DNA of 64,000 bases. It comes from Gp1-AA122 sp035631655 (GTDB taxonomy: Bacteria; Acidobacteriota; Terriglobia; Terriglobales; Acidobacteriaceae). A model generated the notes under the pieces. That model ran no database searches and was not told the DNA's origin. It was given only the letters and a program-made list of their open reading frames with translations. Position 1 is the first letter of the stretch. Every line of letters starts with the position of its first letter. The position numbers and the translations under genes were made by a program. The stretch lies in contig DASQIH010000123.1 in NCBI GenBank assembly GCA_035631655.1, positions 8,970 to 72,969 of the forward strand, in the 5' to 3' direction. Shown one piece after another: positions 53,558 through 60,639 of this stretch.

Positions 53558-53818
53558 GGCGTCACCCCTATTATAGGATTTTTCACCGCGCAAAGCCTTT
53601 TCCAAAATTGCCGCGGGCCCACGTGGCCGACAAAATTTGTCAACCTTGCCAGCTACTTACATAGACCCCGGGCAAATGACGTATGTTCCCAGAGGAAGTG
53701 CCTTGGATTCAGCAGCTTGGACTTACGTTCCGTCGCCAGGCTGGCGCTTCCTCTATGATGTGACGCAGATCTGGCATCTCAAGCCAGAAACTGGGTGTTT
53801 CCAGGGGTGAGGAGTTCG

Positions 53819-55948
53819 GTGCAGACGCGGGCCATCAGCGCGAACGCAACCCCGAAAATTCGTCCCGAATTAGGCCTCGGATCAACATTCGTCTACGGAG
53901 CCACAGTCTTCACGAGTGCTTTCCTCTTATTCCAGGTGGAGCCCCTCATCGCCAACATCATTCTTCCCTGGATGGGTGGCGCTGCGGCGGTCTGGTCGGT
54001 TTGCCTCCTTTTTTTTCAGACTGTCCTTTTGCTCGGCTATCTCTACGCTCACTGGCTCGCTAACAAGTTTCAGCCGCGTGTGCAAGGTCGAATCCACATC
54101 ATTCTTCTAGCCGCAAGCTTGTTGTCGTCGCCCATTCTGCCGAAGGACTCTTGGAAGCCCAGTGGAGCCGAGGAACCCGCGTTGCGCGTTCTGTTCCTTC
54201 TGACGATGACTGTGGGCCTGCCGTACTTTCTTCTGTCTTCGACCAGTCCTCTGCTGCAAGCCTGGTACGCGCGTACACGTCCAGAGGTTGTTCCTTATCG
54301 CTTCTACGCGCTTTCGAATGGCGGATCGCTGTTGGGTCTGCTCAGCTATCCGTTGCTGGTCGAGCCGATCTTTTCGCGCGCGCACCAGGCCGTCGGCTGG
54401 TCAATCGCATACGGCGGAGTTGTGATCTTGTGCGGGATCATCGCACTCATCGCGCGTGGCGAATTGCCAAGTGGCTTACCCCCAGGTCCAGCGTCTCGTC
54501 CGGATTGGAGAACACGATCGCTATGGGTAGCGCTGGCAGCTTGCGGGTCGGCGCTATTGCTGGGAGTCACGAATCATATCTCTCAGAACATTGCTGCAGT
54601 CCCGTTCCTGTGGGTGATTCCCTTGAGCCTGTACCTGCTCAGTTTCATCCTCTGTTTCGAAGGCCGCGCCTGGTATCGGAGGGGCCTGTGGCTCAGGCTG
54701 CTGGGCCTGGCTTTGGGAGGCATGGCCTATGCTCTTGCGCCCGGCTACGGCAGCATTCCGCTGTACGTCTTGCTACCTCTTTATTGCGTCGGTTTGTTCG
54801 TCTGCTGCATGGTTTGTCATGGCGAGCTGGCGCGTCTGAAGCCGCATAGCCCGTATCTGACATCCTTTTACCTGATGGTCTCTTTGGGCGGGGCGGTGGG
54901 AGCGCTCTTCGTTGCCTTGCTCGCGCCGCGAGTGTTTTCGGGCTGGTACGAACTGCCCATCGCGATGGCTGCCTGTGCTGTGCTGGTGTTGATAGTGCTT
55001 CATCGCGATCCTACAAGCATGTTTTACCGGGCGCGTTGGAAACCGGCGTGGTTGGGACTGATTGCTCTGGCGGTTGGTCTCATCGCAAACCTTTCCGTGA
55101 CATCGCGAGAACAGTCGAAGAATGTTCACCTGATGGTGCGCAATTTCTATGGCGTATTGCGAGTCGAGGATCTGATTGCTCCGGGCATTGTCACGATGAA
55201 AGGGAAGTACGGGCCATCGGCAGACGAAGACCTGCATTACCGCGAACTGCTGAACGGTACCATCGATCATGGAACGCAATTTTTGTCGCCGGCGCGGCGT
55301 CGTGAGCCGACCTCGTACTACAGTCCGGATTCTGGCATTGGGCTAGCGTTAAAGGTGGCTGGTCAGCGAGGCCGATTGCGAGTCGGTGTAATCGGCCTGG
55401 GCGCAGGGACGATCGCCGCATACGGCCGGAGTGGTGATAGCTATGTTTTTTATGAAATCAATCCACTCGTGCTTCAGATCGCCAATCGCGAGTTCAGCTT
55501 TCTGCGGGACTCGTCTGCGAAGGTCAATGTCATATTAGGGGACGCACGGCTGTCGCTGGAACAAGAAAAACCCCAGGATTTTGATGTACTCGCGGTAGAC
55601 GCCTTCTCGGGGGATTCCATTCCCGTCCATCTTCTGACGCGGGAAGCCTTTCGACTTTACTTCCGGCATCTGAAGCCGGACGGCATCCTGGCGGTTCATA
55701 TCTCCAACAAGTACCTGAATCTGGAGCCGGTAGTTGAAGCCGCGGCCGACACGCTGAACAAAAAAGCGCATCTCATCGAGAACGCACCTGATGCGCATCG
55801 CGGGATTCATCATGCCACCTGGGTTCTGCTGGGCAGCCCACAGGGATTTGAAGGCAAAGAGCAAATCGCCAAGGTGGGAACTATTCTCGACGGTCATCAA
55901 CAATTGTGGACAGATGATTACAGCAGCCTGCTCAGAGTGCTGAAGTAG
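53819..55948 (+). CDS. Fused membrane/spermidine synthase-like protein
   Basis: About 709 aa. The N-terminal 430 residues hold around eleven or twelve hydrophobic helices (FTSAFLLFQVEPLIANIILPW, LPYFLLSSTSPLLQAWYA). The C-terminus is a spermidine-synthase-like methyltransferase fold (VGVIGLGAGTIAAYG, DARLSLEQEKPQDFDVLAVDAFSGDSIPVHLLT). The family is fused MFS/spermidine synthase, whose substrate is unknown. GTG 53819 has GAGGAG four bases before; GTG 53795 is an alternative. Confidence 0.88.
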   Translation: MQTRAISANATPKIRPELGLGSTFVYGATVFTSAFLLFQVEPLIANIILPWMGGAAAVWSVCLLFFQTVLLLGYLYAHWLANKFQPRVQGRIHIILLAASLLSSPILPKDSWKPSGAEEPALRVLFLLTMTVGLPYFLLSSTSPLLQAWYARTRPEVVPYRFYALSNGGSLLGLLSYPLLVEPIFSRAHQAVGWSIAYGGVVILCGIIALIARGELPSGLPPGPASRPDWRTRSLWVALAACGSALLLGVTNHISQNIAAVPFLWVIPLSLYLLSFILCFEGRAWYRRGLWLRLLGLALGGMAYALAPGYGSIPLYVLLPLYCVGLFVCCMVCHGELARLKPHSPYLTSFYLMVSLGGAVGALFVALLAPRVFSGWYELPIAMAACAVLVLIVLHRDPTSMFYRARWKPAWLGLIALAVGLIANLSVTSREQSKNVHLMVRNFYGVLRVEDLIAPGIVTMKGKYGPSADEDLHYRELLNGTIDHGTQFLSPARRREPTSYYSPDSGIGLALKVAGQRGRLRVGVIGLGAGTIAAYGRSGDSYVFYEINPLVLQIANREFSFLRDSSAKVNVILGDARLSLEQEKPQDFDVLAVDAFSGDSIPVHLLTREAFRLYFRHLKPDGILAVHISNKYLNLEPVVEAAADTLNKKAHLIENAPDAHRGIHHATWVLLGSPQGFEGKEQIAKVGTILDGHQQLWTDDYSSLLRVLK

Positions 55949-55968
55949 ATCGCTGAGCTGCGTCCGTG

Positions 55969-56691
55969 CTATTGGGGTGTTTGTGAATTCTGTGGTGCTG
56001 GCTGCGCTGGCGGTGTCGGTGCCGGCTGACCCGTTGCCGGCTTGGTCTTGGGTACAGCCTTTTTCTTGGCGGGCTTCTTCGGCGGTTCCGTGTCATCTAC
56101 AACGATCTTTTTGGCGGGCGGGGGCGGAGCGGCCTGAGCGGCTTTTAGTTGAGTGCGAAGACGCGACAACTCGTTCTCCTTGGCACCCGTAAGATTCTCC
56201 ATGCGCTCGGCCAGTTCGCGGCGCGCTTTTTCGAAGCTATCCATGTCCGCAGCCAAGCTCTGGTATTCCTCACGAGAGCCGAAAGCTCCGGCGGACTCCA
56301 CCACCGATCCGAACACGTCATACAGCGCATCGAGATTGCGATAAAGCTTGAAAGTTGCCGAGAGATCCTCAGGGGAATTTCGCAACTGGGTGATGACTTC
56401 CGGCAGCGCTGTCTTCATGTTGCGCGCCAGCGCTTCCACGTTCGACTGGGCTTGTCTCTTGCTGTTGGAGTCTGTCTTCCATTTTTCTATGCGCAAGCGG
56501 GCGAGGTCGACCTGAGCTGACTGGGAGGTCTGCTCCACTTGGCTCAGAATGTTGTTCAGTTGAGTGACCGAGGCGTAGGAGACCGGCGCCTGTGCTGACG
56601 GCGGTTGCGGCGCTTCCACTTGGGCAATTGTGAGAATGGGGGAAGCCAGCAAAAGGAGGGGGGCCAGAGGAGTTGTCAAGAAGATCTTCAT
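55969..56691 (-). CDS. Secreted coiled-coil protein
   Basis: A 240-aa protein with signal peptide (LAPLLLLASPILTIAQ), a helical coiled-coil middle (about 45-185; TQLNNILSQVEQTSQSAQVD, FEKARRELAERMENLTGAKE) and a Pro/Lys/Ala-rich tail. Function unknown. It converges on the fused spermidine-synthase gene 20 bases away. Confidence 0.78.
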   Translation of the reverse strand: MKIFLTTPLAPLLLLASPILTIAQVEAPQPPSAQAPVSYASVTQLNNILSQVEQTSQSAQVDLARLRIEKWKTDSNSKRQAQSNVEALARNMKTALPEVITQLRNSPEDLSATFKLYRNLDALYDVFGSVVESAGAFGSREEYQSLAADMDSFEKARRELAERMENLTGAKENELSRLRTQLKAAQAAPPPPAKKIVVDDTEPPKKPAKKKAVPKTKPATGQPAPTPPAQPAPQNSQTPQ

Positions 56692-56832
56692 TTTTCTGTA
56701 CTAAAGTGCACTTGCCAAGAATTCAGGATACTAATTTTCCACAGATTCGTAAAATCGGCGCACCGTGGTTTGACTATCAATAGCCCCTGGAGGAAAATCA
56801 ATATGCAGCATTTGTTGCTGTGCTCGTCCCGT

Positions 56833-56875
56833 GGGCCTGTGGCGCCGTTGGGAGCGCGCTTCCATGGCATGGAAG
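56833..56875 (+). other. Partial tRNA-Ala copy (5' part), probable attachment-site remnant
   Basis: These 43 bases match the 5' acceptor strand, D arm and whole anticodon arm of the intact tRNA-Ala at 63736, with two changes, both in the D loop (A to C and C to T). Homology stops exactly after the anticodon stem (GGAAG). The rest of 56692-57026 holds no gene I recognise. Confidence 0.85.
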
Positions 56876-56953
56876 TCCCGTACAGGCCGGCCAAAGATTC
56901 CAAAAGATTTAGTTAAGGGCGTAGTGGCCACTTGGCGGTATCTTCGCCGCTAT

Positions 56954-56973
56954 TTGGCACGAATTTGGCACGG
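56954..56973 (+). repeat. Tandem TTGGCACG motif near the left island end
   Basis: TTGGCACGAATTTGGCACGG, two copies of TTGGCACG. A like motif (TTGGTACGATTTGGTACGG) lies at 63674-63692 close to the intact tRNA, in the same orientation. They may be integrase arm sites or element-end repeats. Confidence 0.5.
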
Positions 56974-57026
56974 TCAAGGGCTGCTCAACAGTGGCGGGGG
57001 CAGCCCTTTTGTATTGCACAGATTTT

Positions 57027-57888
57027 TCAAAGAGTGCCGACGATGAGCCCAGCTTTTTCGGCAGGCCCTTTGGGATCAACCATGGTCACCAGAAAGCGAC
57101 CAACTGCCGACGTCTCACTCTGAATGGCCGCTTGGTCGACGTCGATGGTCTTCCCGAATTGATCTCTTGCTCCGCTTTACATGCCAGCGCAACCACGTTG
57201 TGTCGAATGATGCCTATGCCGATGTTGTGAAAATCCTCATCTGTGAAATAAGTAGAATCGCGCTTTTGCTCTGTCAGGGCGTAGCATTTATTACAGCGAG
57301 CTTTGGTGTTAAACAAGTTCCAGCCTCGTTGAGCCGACTCACTCATTGCGTTCTTACCGCCTGCGAGGAAACGATCGAATGGGGAATCGAAGGAAAACTG
57401 TGTGCGCTCGTAAGATGCGATGGCGCGGACAAGATCGGTTTCGTTAATGTTAATTGGACGGCCGAAGACGCGACGAAACGCCTGTTCGTATTCCCGCACG
57501 CTCGCGATTCGGGCCACAGCAGCATCCAGGCTAGGCTGGCCCATTTCACTCGGATTAATGATGGGAAGAACCGCCTGCTCCGCGAGAGTTTTTGCGCGGC
57601 CATCCCAGAACTGCGCCACATTGTAAGGAGCGTTTGGGATCGTCGGAGCATTGCGCTGGCCGGCCCGTCCGTTGACGCCTATGGAAACGGGTTTGCCATC
57701 AGTGAAAGCGCGCGCCGGATCATGGCATGTGCTGCAGGCAACAGTTCCGTCGACTGACAAGTGCCCGTCGAAAAAAGCTTTTCCCCAAGTGCGATCTTCT
57801 CCGGCGTCTGCGGATTGTCGGCGGGCGCTGAGGCCCGCGTGGCTTCAACCGGCATCCCGATTTGTTGGAGAGACTTGGGGCGCGCCAA
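57027..57888 (-). pseudogene. Decayed MauG-type di-heme cytochrome c peroxidase
   Basis: Reverse-strand reading gives, in order, NPQTPEKIALGEKLF, then in another frame FDGHLSVDGTVACSTCHDPARAFTDG, FWDGRAKTLAEQAVLPIINP, EMGQPSLDA and FGRPININETDLVRAIASYERT. The break lies at a run of six Ts near 57768; seven would restore the frame. The second heme motif reads CNKCY, not CxxCH. A further shift near 57140 leads to AIQSETSAVGRFLVT, after which the family's C-terminal third is missing and a short foreign tail ends at 57027. The upstream part has no signal peptide. Confidence 0.85.
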
Positions 57889-58318
57889 CGGACCGTCAGG
57901 AGGAATGGGGCCTGGGCTGCCTCGCTCGCGACATCAACTGCGTAGATCACAAGGGATACTTGTCGAGAGAGATTTGGGATGCGCTGCCGCGTGCAGGTTA
58001 GAGGTATTCGACCAACCATCACGGCGGAAACTGGAAGCCCCTTCGAAATCGACAATGAATTGGAAACAGCCTTTTGATGTTCCGTACAAAGACCGGTCCG
58101 ATAAGGATCTGATCGGGTGGGGCGAAGGGTGGACTACCGCTCTTGCGATTAAGTGCAGCAGGTACCTGCCAAGCTTGCGTCCAGCAGCTGGCGAAGAACA
58201 AGATTGCCGCGACCATGCTCGGGCTGTTTCGCTTGATGGGGACAGAATTTGGAAGCGGTAATCCTTTGCGTACCGCAGAGGAGGCTTTTGGGTTTAACCT
58301 ATTAGGGAGGCTTGGAGC
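57889..58318. other. Region between peroxidase remnant and MntA gene
   Basis: No recognised gene in 430 bases. A frame of 68 codons from ATG 58055 (MNWKQPFDVPYKDRSDK) is open but has no family likeness. This part is probably degraded island DNA. Confidence 0.4.
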
Positions 58319-58624
58319 ATGGGCTATCGAGCGGACCTTCGAGACAAACTGCCACAGATAACAGAGATTTGCCGACGCTATGGGGTGAGCGAACTCCTGC
58401 TTTTTGGGTCAGGAGTGGGGCCCAATTTTGGGGCCGACAGCGATCTGGATTTCTTGGTCGAGTTTCACTCCAGTGTCCGAGTTGGCTTGGTCCAATTCAT
58501 CCATCTCAAGCATGAATTGGAGTCAGCCCTGGGACGCAAGGTCGACATTGTCCCGAAACGCGGGCTCAAGTCACTGATTAGAGATTCCGTTCTGCGGCGC
58601 GCCGAGTTGGTCTATGCGGGATGA
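58319..58624 (+). CDS. MntA-type minimal nucleotidyltransferase antitoxin
   Basis: A 101-aa protein with the nucleotidyltransferase motif G30-S31-x10-D42-x-D44 (LLFGSGVGPNFGADSDLDF). Such small enzymes transfer AMP to the partner HEPN toxin and silence it. GGGAGGCTTGGAG precedes the ATG. It overlaps the next gene by 11 bases. MntA/HepT pairs are usual island cargo. Confidence 0.9.
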   Translation: MGYRADLRDKLPQITEICRRYGVSELLLFGSGVGPNFGADSDLDFLVEFHSSVRVGLVQFIHLKHELESALGRKVDIVPKRGLKSLIRDSVLRRAELVYAG

Positions 58625-58958
58625 CCGCTTGTTCCTTCTGGACATTATCGCGTGTGCAGAATCCATTCAAAGTTTTGTCAGACAGAAATCCCGCGAGGAT
58701 TACAAGAATGACAAGCTGCTTCAGAGCGCGTTGCTGCATGAATTGTCTGTAATAGGCGAAGCCGGGACTAAGGTCTCCGACGCTCTTCAAGACAAATACC
58801 CGGCGGTTCCATGGCGAGAAATTAGCGGATTTCGCAATCAAATCGTACACGCCTATTTCTCCCTCGATCTGGACATCGTTTGGGAGACGGTCGCCAAGGA
58901 TGTTCCCGAGTTGTGGGTTCAGGTCAAAGAGATCTTGAGCAAAGAGTTCCAGGAATAG
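58614..58958 (+). CDS. HepT-like HEPN ribonuclease toxin
   Basis: A 114-aa helical protein of the DUF86/HepT family with the R-x4-H-x-Y motif (R74, H79, Y81 in FRNQIVHAYFS) that forms the RNase site and the tyrosine that is AMPylated by MntA. It overlaps the antitoxin gene upstream, the usual order for this pair. Confidence 0.9.
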   Translation: MRDDRLFLLDIIACAESIQSFVRQKSREDYKNDKLLQSALLHELSVIGEAGTKVSDALQDKYPAVPWREISGFRNQIVHAYFSLDLDIVWETVAKDVPELWVQVKEILSKEFQE

Positions 58959-59379
58959 CTTCGCCTTGACCAGCCCGCCGGCTGCGGTCACCCAACGCCT
59001 GGATTCGCCCCCCGCCGACGCTCGATTGCCAAATTCCAGGCCCGCCTCTAAACCAAATCGCCGACATGAAGACCTTGGAGCAAGTGGTCTTCGGCCTGGA
59101 AGAGCTGGCCGGTCCCGATCATCATCACGCAGCGTAGCGGCTGCTCCAAACCATTCGGGAAACATGCGACACGTGCGTCTCTTGATCCTTATTCGAAGGG
59201 GCGAGAAATGGAATCCACCCCAGACACCACCGTAGATTTGGCTCAGCGGGTAGCGTTTTGATTGCGGCTATGCCGCGCTGTGGAAAAGACTGTGGATGCG
59301 CTGTTCGGCTTGCTTGCGCTACACTACTTGCACCCGTCCGCATGAACGGTAGCGCTGTGCGCGAGATCAAGGAAACCGA
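58959..59379. other. Intergenic region before the SNF2 operon
   Basis: 421 bases with no recognised gene. It probably holds the promoter of the four-gene unit starting at 59380. Confidence 0.4.
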
Positions 59380-59574
59380 GTGGAAGTGCTGAGGCGCTTG
59401 CATCGGCTAGCTCTGGAACGGTTCTGCGAACGTGTGCTTGCGGACGTCAATCGTGTCATGCACAACAGCACCGAGAGCGCCAGCCAGCGCTACCTCGACA
59501 TCGCTACGATCATCGAGCGGCGCGACCGAGACATCGCGCGGCTCTTCAATGGTCTGAGCGCTCGCGGGGGCTAA
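59380..59574 (+). CDS. Small helical protein of the SNF2 unit
   Basis: A 64-aa protein from GTG 59380 with AAGGAAACCGA upstream. Entirely helical and basic-acidic (HRLALERFCERVLADVNRVM, RYLDIATIIERRDRDIARLF). It overlaps the next gene by one base (TAATG). No family recognised. Its tight coupling argues that it is real and works with the downstream genes. Confidence 0.65.
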   Translation: MEVLRRLHRLALERFCERVLADVNRVMHNSTESASQRYLDIATIIERRDRDIARLFNGLSARGG

Positions 59575-59681
59575 TGATGCTGGCCCGGATCCGCTCGGAG
59601 AGATTGCTGACGGAAGATGAATTTTCCAGTCTGAGTCCGGAAACGCGCAGTGTCATTGAGATGCTGCTGGACAGCGACTGA
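59574..59681 (+). CDS. 35-aa protein coupled to its neighbours
   Basis: ATG 59574 overlaps the previous stop (TAATG) and the stop at 59679-59681 lies nine bases before the next start. The product, MMLARIRSERLLTEDEF followed by SSLSPETRSVIEMLLDSD, reads as a helix-turn-helix-sized acidic peptide. It is too short for most gene finders. The tiling with both neighbours supports it. Confidence 0.55.
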   Translation: MMLARIRSERLLTEDEFSSLSPETRSVIEMLLDSD

Positions 59682-59690
59682 ACGTGCGAG

Positions 59691-60623
59691 ATGGTTACGC
59701 GCTCCCGCTTTTCTACCGCTACTGTTGTTGACTCCAAATATCTCGTCCCCTGGCTCGCCGCGGAGGGGCACCTGGCATACAGCCCCGCCGAGCCACCAGC
59801 ACGAGACTACTTCTTCCAGTACACCTGGATCCTCACGGGAGTCTTCGACTCGAAGATCAATCTGCGTGAGCATCGTTACTTCGGGAGTCCCCTCAAGGAG
59901 AGCGCGCGCTTTCTCTTCGACTTCTGGGCAAGCGTCCGCAGCGGCCACGGGGCGGCACTACAACGATATTGCCAGCCCGGCGTCATCTCGGAAGATGAAG
60001 TCAGGACGCCGATGGCGGCGTATCGCCACGACCGCCAGCTTTACAACACACCCGGCTCAGTGCTGATTCAACATGGCAGTTATCAATGGATATCCCGGGA
60101 CGCTCAGCCAAATATCGAGGAGGGGGATGTCCTGCTTTATCGCGGTATCGGCCAGGCCACACTTTTCCGCTGCCTGCGGTTCCGTCCGCGAGATCTCTCC
60201 CCCGCGAACCGGGCGATATGGCGACAGTATGTGGGGGTTCAAGCAGACATGCTGTCGGACTCCGTGCTATCGTTCAACACCATCCATGATCGCGTCAGAC
60301 GCTGTGAGACCGGAGGTCTGCGGGACGGAACATGGCTGGGCGACGAGCTGGCCGCGAAAGCCGGCCTCGACATTCGATCGCCAGGCTTTGCGAGCAATCT
60401 TTGGCATGCTGCGCAGCAGTCATATTCCCTCGATCCCGTGGTGAGAGTGCGGAAGTTCGGTCCTCATCATGTTGTGGTGAAAACCTGTCTGAACAACATC
60501 CGGATCACTACGTTCTTCGCGGGCGAGTCCGAGATAAAGATCGTTGATCCGAGTCGGATCTCGGAGGTACAAGGCTTTGGCTGTGAAGTGGAGTTCATTC
60601 CCCCAACGGAATCAGACCTGTAA
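59691..60623 (+). CDS. Unrecognised 310-aa protein, possible ADP-ribosyltransferase-like effector
   Basis: A soluble protein of 310 aa that I do not recognise. Visible features: LLYRGIG near residue 150, a region SYSLDPVVRVRKF (about 243) and a late FFAGESEIKIVDP with E-S-E at about 279-281. Arg in a YRG motif, a Ser strand and a C-terminal E-x-E are, in that order, the marks of R-S-E ADP-ribosyltransferases, but spacing is longer than usual and the Ser motif is not clear, so this is only a hint. It sits between two small genes and a SNF2 helicase, 16 bases before the helicase start. Confidence 0.75.
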   Translation: MVTRSRFSTATVVDSKYLVPWLAAEGHLAYSPAEPPARDYFFQYTWILTGVFDSKINLREHRYFGSPLKESARFLFDFWASVRSGHGAALQRYCQPGVISEDEVRTPMAAYRHDRQLYNTPGSVLIQHGSYQWISRDAQPNIEEGDVLLYRGIGQATLFRCLRFRPRDLSPANRAIWRQYVGVQADMLSDSVLSFNTIHDRVRRCETGGLRDGTWLGDELAAKAGLDIRSPGFASNLWHAAQQSYSLDPVVRVRKFGPHHVVVKTCLNNIRITTFFAGESEIKIVDPSRISEVQGFGCEVEFIPPTESDL

Positions 60624-60639
60624 TGATCTTCGACATCCC

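Noticed and set aside
56833..56900. Second functional tRNA-Ala
   Set aside because: Homology stops after the anticodon stem; no T arm or 3' acceptor strand follows.
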